A stretch of 64,000 nucleotides of DNA from an uncultured Opitutaceae bacterium (GCA_937889545.1 CALAOT010000092.1:1-64000); one strand, 5' to 3'. Positions 25,314 to 34,411 are shown, numbered from the stretch's first letter. A program made the numbers and translations. The notes: generated by a model not told the origin, from the letters alone.

Positions 25314-27200
25314 ATGAGATCAAATACAGCACGAAACATCGCGGGCTTGCTAAGCCTGCTCGCCCTATCGGTCATGCTTGCTCCTCGCACAGCGACTGCG
25401 TCCAGCCACATGGACGCCCCGCTGATCACATTGGATCCGGCTGCGAACACGACCGACGTCTACGCCTTCGTCTCGCAGCAGCCGAGCGGCCCAAAGTACC
25501 TTGAAGTCGCCTTGGGCGTCTATCCGTTCGAGGAGCCGGGGGTCGGTCCGAACAAGTACAACTTTGACGACAACGTCCTCTACCAGATCATCGTCTCGAC
25601 GGGCGCTGACGTGGCGGCGGGCAACGACTCGATCGTCTATCAGTTCATGTTCACGACTGGCTACAAGACCCAGGGAACGATCCTGCAGTCCTACGTCGGC
25701 GTCGTGAACGCCGACGGCGACGCCGGCCAGAATCTCACCCAGACGTACACGGTGACCAAGGTGGTGGGCGGAACCAGCACGCTCCTCGGCACGGGAATCG
25801 TGCCTCCGAACAACCAGGGCCTGGCGACGCCGCACTACAATGGGGGCGAGAACGGGAACAATACGGCCAAGCCCGGCGTGACAAGCGCGGCGCAGCTCGA
25901 CGTCTACACGAGCGGCGCCATTGCAAATCTCAGCAACGGCTACCGGTCATGGGCGGGCCAGCGCGAGGACGGGTTCTACGGGGACATCAACGCTGTCTTC
26001 GATCTCCTGAACCTTCGGATGGGTTCGGCCAACTCGTTCGACAGCCAGAGCGGCTACAACATCCATACGATCGCGCTTGAGATTCCCGTGGCTGAACTGG
26101 GCGGCGACCAGCAGGTAGTCGGTGTGTATGCGACGACCAGCCGCCAGCAGATGTCCGTGCTGTCGAGTGGTGCAGGCTCGGCCGCTCCGGTGCTCAGCGG
26201 CGGCTGGGTCCAGGTCGCCCGGCAGGGCAATCCGCTCTTCAACGAGGTGCTGGTGGCCCTGAAGGACAAGGATCTCTATGGCCGCACAAAGCCTTCGAAC
26301 GATGCGGCGCTCTTCCAGCAGTATGCCAGCAACCCCGAACTCGCGGCCCTGGTGAACGCGATCACGTTCGGCGGGATGAACGTGGCGCCGACGACCGGCC
26401 GCACGGATCTCATCGGGATCTTCATCCCCGACATGCTTCGCGTGGATCTTTCAACCGGTCCGGCGCGGCTCGCCGCAGGCGGCGCCAACTTCCCAGCCTA
26501 CCCGGACGACGCCGGCTTCTCAAACCAGAGCGTGTTTGGCGGCGACACCCTGCACAGCAACATCCAAACGGGCTTCGGGGGAGGGGCGGTCGCCGGAGGC
26601 TGGCCGAACGGGCGGCGCTACGGCGACGACGTGTTATCGATCGCGGTCACGGCGGTCGTCAGCGACCTTCGCACGAATCCGCTGACGATACGGTCGGCAG
26701 CCAACATCGACAACGTGGCCGGGAACGACGCGGTGTACAACAAGGTCTTCCCGTTTGCGGGGACGCCGTTCAACGGCCGCAACTACCTGCACAACCCCGG
26801 CCTCGGGCCGGTCCCGCTCATCAATTTCTCGACGCGCGGGGTTGCCGGCAACAGCTCCTCCCCGCTGATCGGCGGATTCATCGTCCAAGGCGACAAGCCC
26901 GTTCAGGTGCTCGTCCGCGCGACGGGACCGACGCTCGCCAACTACGGCGTGTCCAACCCGATCTCGGGAACGACCTTGGCCATCTATTCCGGAATGACCC
27001 AGGTCGCCTCGAACAACGGCTGGCAAACGGCCAGCAACCAGGCGGCCATCAAGGCCTCGGGGTTCGCTCCGGCAAGCGCCAATGAATCCGCGGTGCTGAT
27101 GACCGCGGCGCCAGGAGCTTATTCAGCCATTGTCGAGGGGATGAACGGCGCAACCGGCACGGCGCTGATCGAGATGTTCATCGTTACCCCCACCCCATAA
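25314..27200 (+). CDS. secreted DUF4331 protein with verrucomicrobial C-terminal domain
   Basis: The 628-residue protein has a signal peptide (about 1-29) and then DUF4331 (SSHMDAPLITLDPAANTTDV, VYAFVSQ, ALGVYPFEEPG, and a later NIHTIALEIPVAELGG), a family of exported proteins without known function. Residues about 505-628 form a separate beta domain (INFSTRG, GGFIVQGDKPVQVLVRATGP and AIYSGMTQVASNNGW) that recurs at the C-terminus of many secreted verrucomicrobial proteins, probably for display or export. An AAGGA ribosome-binding site precedes the ATG at 25314. It ends the plus-strand series. Confidence 0.9.
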   Translation: MRSNTARNIAGLLSLLALSVMLAPRTATASSHMDAPLITLDPAANTTDVYAFVSQQPSGPKYLEVALGVYPFEEPGVGPNKYNFDDNVLYQIIVSTGADVAAGNDSIVYQFMFTTGYKTQGTILQSYVGVVNADGDAGQNLTQTYTVTKVVGGTSTLLGTGIVPPNNQGLATPHYNGGENGNNTAKPGVTSAAQLDVYTSGAIANLSNGYRSWAGQREDGFYGDINAVFDLLNLRMGSANSFDSQSGYNIHTIALEIPVAELGGDQQVVGVYATTSRQQMSVLSSGAGSAAPVLSGGWVQVARQGNPLFNEVLVALKDKDLYGRTKPSNDAALFQQYASNPELAALVNAITFGGMNVAPTTGRTDLIGIFIPDMLRVDLSTGPARLAAGGANFPAYPDDAGFSNQSVFGGDTLHSNIQTGFGGGAVAGGWPNGRRYGDDVLSIAVTAVVSDLRTNPLTIRSAANIDNVAGNDAVYNKVFPFAGTPFNGRNYLHNPGLGPVPLINFSTRGVAGNSSSPLIGGFIVQGDKPVQVLVRATGPTLANYGVSNPISGTTLAIYSGMTQVASNNGWQTASNQAAIKASGFAPASANESAVLMTAAPGAYSAIVEGMNGATGTALIEMFIVTPTP

Positions 27201-27202
27201 CA

Positions 27203-27249
27203 CGGTTCGCGGGGGCCGGCCCCCGGCATCCGGCCCCCAACGCGAACCG
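27203..27249. terminator. GC-rich inverted repeat between convergent genes
   Basis: CGGTTCGCG followed by GGGGCCGG (27203-27219) pairs with CCGGCCCC, a 3-nt bulge (CAA) and CGCGAACCG (27230-27249), giving a 17-bp interrupted stem. It lies 3 bp after the DUF4331 stop and 29 bp from the end of the convergent membrane-protein gene, as expected of a shared terminator. There is no U-tract, so termination is inferred from position and stability. Confidence 0.55.
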
Positions 27250-27277
27250 CGACCGGTCCATTGCCCTGGAGCAAGGC

Positions 27278-27592
27278 TCACAGTCCCCCGTGGAACCGGC
27301 CGAACGCACGGGCAAGCATGACCGAAAAGACCAGGATGCCCGCCCCGAGGACAAGGACGTGCCGGGTCCGGCGCAGATCGAAGTTCCCGACCCGGCACAC
27401 CAGCAGATAGCCGACGGCCAGGTTCAGGAGGCCCCACAGGACATTGACCGTCGACGACGACAATCCCTCCCCGGGCGGGGTCGCGAATGGACTCTGGAAG
27501 GCATGGCCCGAGATTCCATTGCCGAGATGGGGCAGCGCGTTCGCGAGGAAGGCGCCCCCGAAGAAGTAGGCCACATAGTGATACCAGCGCAT
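27278..27592 (-). CDS. small conserved membrane protein
   Basis: A 104-residue protein with three hydrophobic segments (YHYVAYFFGGAFLANALPH, VNVLWGLLNLAVGYLLV and HVLVLGAGILVFSVMLARAF) and a conserved-looking loop FATPPGEGLSSSTVNVLWG. I recognise it as a type of small bacterial inner-membrane protein with no assigned function. The ATG at 27592 starts directly before the first helix. It stands alone on the minus strand. Confidence 0.72.
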   Translation of the reverse strand: MRWYHYVAYFFGGAFLANALPHLGNGISGHAFQSPFATPPGEGLSSSTVNVLWGLLNLAVGYLLVCRVGNFDLRRTRHVLVLGAGILVFSVMLARAFGRFHGGL

Positions 27593-27906
27593 GATCTCGG
27601 CCCTATCGGAGGTCCATTCCAGCGGTCACTCCCAAAACGGGCGCACTCGACCGTGTTGCCGCGGTCCGTGGTTTTTCGCGGGGGGCCGCCGGCGGCGGCC
27701 GGCGCTCCCAGCGCTCCGGACAACGACAAGAAATGCGGAGCTTTGGGCAATCTAACGGTAGTTCCTGCGCCCTGTTCGGGAGATACTGCGAATGAAGCCA
27801 GCGCCACACCGCGCGAGATTCCCGCCCGCACCCCCGAGCCCGCCCCGCCAACCCGCCGTCCAGCGAGCCAATCGCCTCGTCCGGCCTCGCACATCCACGC
27901 CGACCG
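27593..27906. other. intergenic region upstream of two divergent membrane protein genes
   Basis: This 314-bp divergent spacer should contain promoters for both neighbours. Apparent frames continue through it on the minus strand but have no protein-like composition. No operator or RNA element was recognised. Confidence 0.4.
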
Positions 27907-29568
27907 ATGAACAAACCCAACGAGCGCGTCCCGGAGGAGGCCACGGCCCGGCGCATCGCGCAACTGGAGGAGCGCCTCGCGAGGCTTGAGGCGCGCATCG
28001 GCCTCGGGGCCGGGGAATCCCCCGCCCCGGTGCCGGCGCCCGCGGGGCCGGCGGCGCCCGCCGGACGCCCCGAGGAGGATCTCGAGTTCAAGGTCGGGCA
28101 GAACTGGTTCGCCGTCGCGGGCATACTCGCGCTCGCGATCGGCGCCGCGTTCACGCTCTGCCTGCCCTATGCGCGGCTGCCCGCCGCAGTGCCGGCGCTC
28201 GCCGGCGGCGTGGTGGCGGCCGGCCTCTTCCTGCTCGCGCACGTGTGGCGGCGGTCGTTCGAGCTGGTCGCCGGCTATCTTCGCGGCGCGGGCATGGCGC
28301 TTCTCTTCTTTGCCACGCTGCGCCTGTATTTCTTCGGAGCGCAGCATGTGCTTGCCACGGGGGACCTCGCCGGCCGCGCGCCGCTCGTGCTGGTCGTGGC
28401 GCTCAACCTCGCGATCGCGTGGCGCCGGAGATCCCCGTGGCTGACCGGGCTCGCGCTGGCGATGGGCTATGCGACGGCGATCGCCGTCGGGTCGGCGTGG
28501 TTCGTCCTCGGTTCCGTGGCGCTGCTGTCGGCGCTCGTGGTCGCCGCCACCCACCGGGCGCACTGGCCGCTTCTGCGCGTCGCCGGAATCGCGCTGAGCT
28601 ATGCGACGTATCTCATCTGGGCGATCGGGAACCCCTTCCTCGGCGGAGCGCTGCATTTTGCAACCGCGCCCGCGCTGGCCCCCGCGGTGGTGCTGGCGGT
28701 CACGGCGATCTTCGCGGCGGGCGCCTGCCTGCGGCCGAACCTCGCGACGGAGGACGCGGGCACGAGCTTCGGCGCGCTGCTCAACTGCGGCCTCGGCTAC
28801 CTGCTGTTCCTCGCGCACACCGTGGCGGCGTTCGCGCCGAGCCTGGCGGTGGCGCACGGGCTCGCGTCGGCGGTCTTTCTCGGGCTGGCCACCCTGTTCT
28901 GGGTGCGCGAGCGCAGCCACGTCTCCACCTTCCTGTACGCGATGACCGGCTACGCGGCGCTGAGCGTGGCGATCATGAAGGCCTCAGCCGTGCCGGACGT
29001 CTTCGTCTGGCTGTCGCTCCAGAGCGTGGTGGTGGTGACGACGGCGGTGTGGTTCCGCTCGCGGTTCATCGTCGTCGCTAACTTCCTCATGTTTGTCGCG
29101 ATCATCCTCGGCTACGTCGTGGTCGCCGAGCGGGAGACCGGCATCAGCATCGGGTTTGGCCTCGTGGCGCTGGTGAGCGCGCGCATCCTCAACTGGCAGA
29201 GGGACCGGCTGGAGCTGAAGACGGAGCTGATGCGCAACGCGTACCTGGTCGGCGCGTTCCTGGTGCTGCCCTACGCGCTCTACCATCTCGTGCCGGGCAG
29301 GTACATCGGGCTCGCGTGGGTCGGCCTCGCGCTCGCCTACTACGTGCTGAACCTGGCCGTGCACAACCGGAAATACCGCTGGATGGGCCACGCGACGCTC
29401 TTGCTGACGACGTGCTACATCGCGGTCGTCGGCACGAGGCAGTTCGAGCCGCTGTACCGCATCGTCTCGTTTCTGGTGCTGGGCACCGTGCTGCTGATCG
29501 TGTCGCTGTCGTTCACGCGCTGGCGGTCGCGGCAGCGGGCGAAGCCCGTGGAGCCGCCGGGCGGGTGA
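27907..29568 (+). CDS. DUF2339 family polytopic membrane protein
   Basis: The 553-residue protein begins with a short coiled-coil (about 10-36, RRIAQLEERLARLEARI), a Pro/Ala-rich linker and the conserved entry LEFKVGQNWFAVAGILALAIG (about 60-80), which is diagnostic of DUF2339 membrane proteins. About 14-16 hydrophobic helices follow to the basic C-terminus. The family resembles large envelope proteins of unknown role. It is shorter than many DUF2339 members, which often exceed 800 residues, but it is not visibly truncated. Confidence 0.82.
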   Translation: MNKPNERVPEEATARRIAQLEERLARLEARIGLGAGESPAPVPAPAGPAAPAGRPEEDLEFKVGQNWFAVAGILALAIGAAFTLCLPYARLPAAVPALAGGVVAAGLFLLAHVWRRSFELVAGYLRGAGMALLFFATLRLYFFGAQHVLATGDLAGRAPLVLVVALNLAIAWRRRSPWLTGLALAMGYATAIAVGSAWFVLGSVALLSALVVAATHRAHWPLLRVAGIALSYATYLIWAIGNPFLGGALHFATAPALAPAVVLAVTAIFAAGACLRPNLATEDAGTSFGALLNCGLGYLLFLAHTVAAFAPSLAVAHGLASAVFLGLATLFWVRERSHVSTFLYAMTGYAALSVAIMKASAVPDVFVWLSLQSVVVVTTAVWFRSRFIVVANFLMFVAIILGYVVVAERETGISIGFGLVALVSARILNWQRDRLELKTELMRNAYLVGAFLVLPYALYHLVPGRYIGLAWVGLALAYYVLNLAVHNRKYRWMGHATLLLTTCYIAVVGTRQFEPLYRIVSFLVLGTVLLIVSLSFTRWRSRQRAKPVEPPGG

Positions 29569-29638
29569 AAGAACCCGGGCGGCGGGGGCCTGGCCCGGGC
29601 CCCACGGCCCAGGGATTGGCCGGCCGGATCGTCCCGGC

Positions 29639-30892
29639 TCAGCCCGCCGTGGGCGCGGCCGCCGTCTTCTTGGCGTCCGGCCCCGCCGGCCGCTCCGGCA
29701 GGAACAGCCAGACCAGCACGCCCAGGACCAGGAACGGCAGAAGGATAAGGCCGGCCGACAGCAGCCAGCCTTCCTGCCCCTCGAGCCCCATCTTGAAGGT
29801 GGCGAAGCCGCGCAGGCTCTTCGAGAAGAGCTGGCCGCCGATGACCACGTTCCAGCGCATCGCCAGCACGCCAATCAGGATGAGGAAGGCGCTGTTGTAG
29901 TAGATGCGCTGCCGGAACCAGACGGGGATCCGGCCGTGCATGAGCTGCGTCGCGCCCAGCGCCAGCAGCGGCAGCAGGGTGCCCAGGCAAAGCTGGATGA
30001 CGAGAAGCGTGTTGAAGAGCCGGCCTTGCGCCAGCTGCTTGAGGACGGAGATGGATTCCTCGGCGGCATAGAGCCGGTGGAGCCAGTCCAGCCCCTCGAC
30101 GGTGAAGTCGACGAGCAGCGCGTAGAACAGGAACTTGCCCATTTCGTCCAGGCAGGCGTCGTCCACCGCCCTGCGGCGGAACCAGCAGAGCTCCTTGTAG
30201 AGCACGACGCAGAGGGCCATGCCGGACGCCATGGCCGAGAAGATGAAGATGACCGGCATGAGCACGTTGCCCCACCAGGGGTTGGCCTTGATGGAGCCGA
30301 AGATGAAGCCGACGTAGCCGTGCAGGAGGAACGCCGAGGGGATGCCGATCACGGTGATGATCCTGCTCATGCGCTCGTCGAGGTGCAGCGCGGCCGGGGA
30401 AATGTCGCGCACGCCGAGCGTGATCACGCGGTACAGGAGGCCCTTGAGGCCGCGCTCGCGCTCCGACCAGACCACCAGGTCGCGGCGGTATTCGCACCAC
30501 AGCTCGAGCAGCAGCACCGCCATCATGTACCAGGCGTAGACGAAGCCGAACATGGCCATCGGCGAGGAGGTGTGCGGCGTGATCATCACCTGGAAGCTCC
30601 GCTCCGGATGTCCGAGGTGAAACAGCAGCGGCAGCGGGGCGCAGACCAGGAATGCCAGGGCCGTGAGCAGGGCCAGGCGATAGACCGGCGTGAGCGCCTT
30701 CACGTTGAACACGCGCACCAGCGAGGCCATGATGAACGCGCCCGCGACAAGGCCGGTGATGTAGGGATAGACCACGATCAGCACGCTCCAGAGGAGGTTC
30801 TGCTCGTTCGGATAGACGTAGCCCTCGATGCTCGTCGCCAGGTGGTGCGCCTCGCCGGCGGCTTGCACGACAGGGGTGAGCAAGGGGTCCAT
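29639..30892 (-). CDS. NrfD/polysulfide-reductase-type quinol oxidoreductase membrane subunit
   Basis: The 417-residue protein has about nine transmembrane helices with NrfD/PsrC features: WSVLIVVYPYITGLVAGAFI, LPLLFHLGHPERSF and a later FIFSAMASGMAL helix. NrfD proteins bind menaquinol and pass electrons to an attached ferredoxin subunit. A Pro/Ala-rich tail ends the protein. The start has an AGGTCAGG ribosome-binding sequence, and the gene follows the four-cluster ferredoxin gene by one base, so the two form one complex with the cytochromes upstream. Confidence 0.92.
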   Translation of the reverse strand: MDPLLTPVVQAAGEAHHLATSIEGYVYPNEQNLLWSVLIVVYPYITGLVAGAFIMASLVRVFNVKALTPVYRLALLTALAFLVCAPLPLLFHLGHPERSFQVMITPHTSSPMAMFGFVYAWYMMAVLLLELWCEYRRDLVVWSERERGLKGLLYRVITLGVRDISPAALHLDERMSRIITVIGIPSAFLLHGYVGFIFGSIKANPWWGNVLMPVIFIFSAMASGMALCVVLYKELCWFRRRAVDDACLDEMGKFLFYALLVDFTVEGLDWLHRLYAAEESISVLKQLAQGRLFNTLLVIQLCLGTLLPLLALGATQLMHGRIPVWFRQRIYYNSAFLILIGVLAMRWNVVIGGQLFSKSLRGFATFKMGLEGQEGWLLSAGLILLPFLVLGVLVWLFLPERPAGPDAKKTAAAPTAG

Positions 30893-30893
30893 G

Positions 30894-31706
30894 TTACCTG
30901 ACCTCCTTGTCGATGTTCGCGTAGAGAACCCGCGGCTCGGTGCCCAGGTGCGGCTTGAGCGTGAACACCTTGTTCTTGCGGACGAATTCCTGGACCGGGT
31001 CGTTCTCGACCGGGTTCTTCAGGTCGCCGAAGATGCGCGCCTGGGTGGGGCAGACCTCGACGCAGGCCGGCCTGAGGCCGCGCGTGATGCGGTGGTAGCA
31101 CAGCGAGCACTTCTCCGCCGTCTTGGTCTCCGGGTTCAGGAACCGGCATCCGTAGGGGCAGGCCTGGATGCAGAACCCGCAGCCGATGCAGTAGGTGGAG
31201 TCCACCAGCACCGCGCCGTCGGGGCTGTCAAACGTGGCCCCAACCGGGCACGCCTGCGCGCAGGGCGAATGCTCGCAGAGGTTGCAGAGCTTCGGGACGA
31301 AGAATGACTTGAGGATCTCCTCGCGCGGCACGGCCGACGGCGGGAATCCGTCGCGGCCGCCGTTCGGCGAGTCGACCAGCACGTCGCCCCGGGCGTCGTT
31401 CCCGCCCGCGGCCGGCACCTTGATGACGTAGCGCTCGATCCAGGTCCGGAAGAAGCTGGAAGCCTCCGGCACGTGGTTCTCCCTCTTGCAGGCGTCGACG
31501 CACAGGCCGCAGCCGATGCAGCGCTCGACGTCGATGCACATGAGCCACTTGTGCTTGGTCGGGTCGTAGCCCTTCGGGGCGTGCGAGGAGGCCAGGAGAT
31601 TCTGCACGGCGGCCTTGGCGGCGTGGGCCGCCGGCCGGGACGCGATCCACCCCAGGGCGCCGCTGAGGGCGCCAAGCATGCGGCGGCGTGTCATCACGGG
31701 ATTCAT
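30894..31706 (-). CDS. ferredoxin-like subunit with four [4Fe-4S] clusters (NrfC/HybA type), Tat-like leader
   Basis: The 270-residue protein begins with a twin-arginine-like leader (MTRRRMLGALSGALGW) and has four cysteine groups: CIGCGLCVDACK, CNLCEHSPCAQACP, CIGCGFCIQACP and CSLCYHRI with a later CVEVCP. This is the NrfC/DmsB/HybA pattern, in which cysteines from paired groups build four clusters carrying electrons along the protein. An insertion (about residues 100-130, GGNDARGDVLVDSPNGG) is present between groups 1 and 2. The start at 31706 overlaps the tetraheme cytochrome stop by 4 bp. Confidence 0.93.
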   Translation of the reverse strand: MNPVMTRRRMLGALSGALGWIASRPAAHAAKAAVQNLLASSHAPKGYDPTKHKWLMCIDVERCIGCGLCVDACKRENHVPEASSFFRTWIERYVIKVPAAGGNDARGDVLVDSPNGGRDGFPPSAVPREEILKSFFVPKLCNLCEHSPCAQACPVGATFDSPDGAVLVDSTYCIGCGFCIQACPYGCRFLNPETKTAEKCSLCYHRITRGLRPACVEVCPTQARIFGDLKNPVENDPVQEFVRKNKVFTLKPHLGTEPRVLYANIDKEVR

Positions 31707-32164
31707 GGCGTTTCCTTCGGCTGGTGCGGCACGTGGCAGCCCGTGCACCGGTCGCTGCGGTAATGCTCAAGGGGATCCACCTGCTTGATCCACAGGGGCC
31801 GCGACGGGCTGGACTGATGGCAGCGCAGGCAGTCGCCGTCCGCGAACTTCCCCTTGGGCGTCTTGACGTCCGGATCGTCGGCATGCGCGCGGCTCGGGCC
31901 GTGGCACGACTCGCACGAGACGGTCTTGTGCTCGTACTTGCCCAGATTCAGGAGGACGTCCGAATGGCATTCGTCGCACGATTTCATGCCGGAAAACACC
32001 GGCTCGCGCGCGGCGTTTTCCCCCAGCGCGGCCCCGCGGTACCAGCCGTACTGGCCGAATGTCGCCGGCACCAGGAGCTTCCGGGCGACCGCGTAGGAAC
32101 CGACGATCCCCAGCGTAAGGAGGACCAGCCGGGAGATCTGCGGAGGCATCTTGGGGGAGCTCAC
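31703..32164 (-). CDS. membrane-anchored tetraheme cytochrome c
   Basis: The 153-residue protein has one N-terminal membrane anchor (about 10-28, ISRLVLLTLGIVGSYAVA) and four heme c motifs: CDECH, CESCH, CLRCH and CTGCH. No molybdopterin subunit is near, so the module is best seen as a quinol-cytochrome electron conduit, not a complete Nrf nitrite reductase. The GTG start at 32164 has a GAGGGG ribosome-binding sequence 6 nt upstream. It overlaps the ferredoxin gene start by 4 bp. Confidence 0.92.
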   Translation of the reverse strand: MSSPKMPPQISRLVLLTLGIVGSYAVARKLLVPATFGQYGWYRGAALGENAAREPVFSGMKSCDECHSDVLLNLGKYEHKTVSCESCHGPSRAHADDPDVKTPKGKFADGDCLRCHQSSPSRPLWIKQVDPLEHYRSDRCTGCHVPHQPKETP

Positions 32165-32294
32165 GCGTGCCCCTCGTGGCGGGCCCGCTCGGGCCCGCCC
32201 CCCCCGGGGGATGCGTGGAGCCTGTTGTGCATCAGCCCTCGCGTCGTTGCCGTGGGAGAAGGGTTCTCGCCGGGTGCATCAGCATTCGCGGCGT

Positions 32295-32621
32295 TTACTT
32301 CTTCAGGCCGCGGACATACGCCACCAGGTCGTTGATGTCGCCGTCCGACATGTCCTCGACGGCCTTCATGCGGGTGGAGCCGGCCTTGTCCTTGATGCCT
32401 TCCTTCAGGGCCTTGAACGCCTGCTCATCCGTGAATCCGGCCTGCACGCTCGCGTCGCTGTAGTCCTTGATGCCGAGTTTCTTCCCCATCTTGGTGTCGC
32501 CCTTGCCCTCCGCCCCGTGACACTTGGCGCATTTGTCGGCCCACGTGGTTTTTGCGTCGGCGGCATGGGCTGCAAGGGCTGGGCCACAGACGAGAATGAC
32601 TGCAAATGCCAGGTTTTTCAT
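32295..32621 (-). CDS. small soluble class I cytochrome c
   Basis: The 108-residue protein has a signal peptide (MKNLAFAVILVCGPALAAHA), one heme motif (CAKCH), a distal region with STRMKAVEDMSD supplying the methionine ligand, and a C-terminal DLVAYVRGLKK helix. It is a diffusible periplasmic electron carrier. It lies 130 bp upstream of the tetraheme gene on the same strand and is likely the electron acceptor or donor for the NrfD module. Confidence 0.93.
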   Translation of the reverse strand: MKNLAFAVILVCGPALAAHAADAKTTWADKCAKCHGAEGKGDTKMGKKLGIKDYSDASVQAGFTDEQAFKALKEGIKDKAGSTRMKAVEDMSDGDINDLVAYVRGLKK

Positions 32622-32922
32622 AAGCCTCGGGGTTGTTGGGTTGGGGTTAGCTTGCGGCGTCCGGTCGCACCGGTCGCGGCATTGGGGTGCGAGTATTGGC
32701 CATACCGCGGAAATGAACTACGCCTCGATTGGCCAAGACTCCGCATATTTTGCCGGTGCGCAGGTGGCGGCAGCGGGCGTGCGGCCCGTTTGCGCCGGAT
32801 CGCCCGCGGATGGAGGCCGCCTGCATTCCCGGGCCCCTCGAGACGCCACGAAGGCCCGATATCCGCAACCCGTCCCTTGATCCACGGCCGCTTCGGGCCG
32901 CCTTCTACGGCTGCGCCCCTTC
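32622..32922. other. intergenic region upstream of the cytochrome operon
   Basis: This 301-bp space should contain the promoter of the minus-strand cytochrome module at its left end. No frame or repeat of note was seen. Confidence 0.4.
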
Positions 32923-33360
32923 TTAGCCGGTCGAAGCGGAGGGCGGAAAAATAACGGTGCGATCGTTGATGATCCTCAGCTCGCGAGTGAGAACCAAATC
33001 GGCGACCGCAGCCTTGATCGACTCCAATGAAAGCGGTTCGAAGACGGGGTCGGTGCCGCCGCGGAGGGCCTGATCCCGCATCTGCAGGGCAAGTTCACTG
33101 AAGCTCAATGAACTCATTCCCTTGCCCCGGTTGAGGCTGATGATGAACCGGAGCGCCTGCTGGCGGTATTCCGAGGGCGCCAGCGGTTTTGGCGCCGGAT
33201 TGTGGCTCTGGAAAATGTCGCCAGCGTCGTCGCCTTGGTTGGTTGTGTTCACCGCTGGTTTTTTGGGAATCGGAGTATTGCGAGGCCAGAGCAGGCTATC
33301 TCCAAGGCTGGAATGCCATCGAATCAGGGCTTCGGACGACTGCAATAGCCTTATTGGCAT
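32923..33360 (-). CDS. hypothetical protein, 145 residues
   Basis: The product has no recognisable family. A disordered N-terminal half (to about residue 58, with TPIPKKPAVNTTNQGDDAG) is followed by a folded helical half (YRQQALRFIISLNRGKGMSSLSFSE, AAVADLVLTRELRIINDRTVIF). This could be a small winged-helix-like domain, since a beta hairpin closes it. Composition looks coding, unlike the antisense frames. It is isolated between the cytochrome operon and a secreted protein on the other strand. Confidence 0.5.
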   Translation of the reverse strand: MPIRLLQSSEALIRWHSSLGDSLLWPRNTPIPKKPAVNTTNQGDDAGDIFQSHNPAPKPLAPSEYRQQALRFIISLNRGKGMSSLSFSELALQMRDQALRGGTDPVFEPLSLESIKAAVADLVLTRELRIINDRTVIFPPSASTG

Positions 33361-33571
33361 CCACTAACCATCCAGGCCCAACCCAGGGGCGGTTCGAGAA
33401 CGGGGACCCGGTCGCATCCCGCCGGCCATCATTTGACAGGATTAATATTGGCTATTAGCAAATTTAATTTAGGCACGTGCCCCACGAATCAACCTGAAGA
33501 CCGAGGCCGCCGAGTTTAGCTCCACCGCAACCTTGCCGGACTTGGGTCATCGCACACCCAAAAAAAGACCA

Positions 33572-34294
33572 ATGAAAATGACCCTGAAACATGCCGCGGC
33601 ACTATTGCCGCTTTTTGCCGCCTGTTATGCAACCGCAGCTGATGACGCCGGATCCAAGGCCGCCCCGAAGCTGCCGGTTGTCACCGTCCAAGCCGTCACC
33701 ACCGAGGACTCGTCCGGATACGCGACCTGGGTCGCGATGGCCAATGAGAAATTCAAGGCGGCCGGCGGCCCCGACCACTTCACGCATGTCTACGAGGGCA
33801 TCATCGCCGGCGAGGAAACGGGCGCGGTGTTTGCCGTGCGGTTCGCGGACTCCGCCGTGACGCTTGCGAAGGATTCCGCGGCGCTCATGAAGCTCCCCGA
33901 ACGGCAAGAGATCAACCAGCATCTTGCGGCGATCCGCAAGCTCGGGCCCTCGATCATGCTGCAGGCGGTGCATTTCGAAGGCGGTTACGACGGGGAATGG
34001 ATATTGGTCACCGACGCCCAGGTGAAGGACGAGGCGGCGTACCTCAAGGCGCTGGGAGAACTCCGCGCGCTGTTTGACAGCAACGGACTCAAGGACATCA
34101 AGATCAATACCTACCGCGTCATCGCGGGCCGCTCCAACCACACGCACGAAGTGGTCATCAGCGCTCCGTCCCACGAGCGCTGCGCGGCCATGATCGATTC
34201 CGAGGCGTCGACGTGGATGACTGATTGGTTGGCCGGGGTGGCCAGTGTGCGCACCGTGGTGCACAACGGCATCTACCACGAAATCAGCAAGTGA
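33572..34294 (+). CDS. secreted hypothetical protein, 240 residues
   Basis: The protein has a signal peptide (MKMTLKHAAALLPLFAACYATA, cleavage near residue 22) and a single domain with alternating beta strands and helices (VVTVQAVTTEDSSGYATWVA, FTHVYEGIIAGEETGAVFAV, and VISAPSHERCAAMIDS). The pattern resembles a tandem ferredoxin-like (dimeric alpha-beta barrel) protein in which each half covers about 100 residues. I do not recognise a family with a known activity. The ATG at 33572 is chosen as the start of the signal peptide. Confidence 0.65.
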   Translation: MKMTLKHAAALLPLFAACYATAADDAGSKAAPKLPVVTVQAVTTEDSSGYATWVAMANEKFKAAGGPDHFTHVYEGIIAGEETGAVFAVRFADSAVTLAKDSAALMKLPERQEINQHLAAIRKLGPSIMLQAVHFEGGYDGEWILVTDAQVKDEAAYLKALGELRALFDSNGLKDIKINTYRVIAGRSNHTHEVVISAPSHERCAAMIDSEASTWMTDWLAGVASVRTVVHNGIYHEISK

Positions 34295-34411
34295 CCGGGC
34301 CGGTTCGGCCGATGGGCTGGCGGCGGGTACATCCGTCGCCAGCTTCTTCCGACGCGACCGACTCGTTGGTGGCTCAATCTGCTGGGGTCGCGTCACGTCC
34401 TCCATGAAGCC

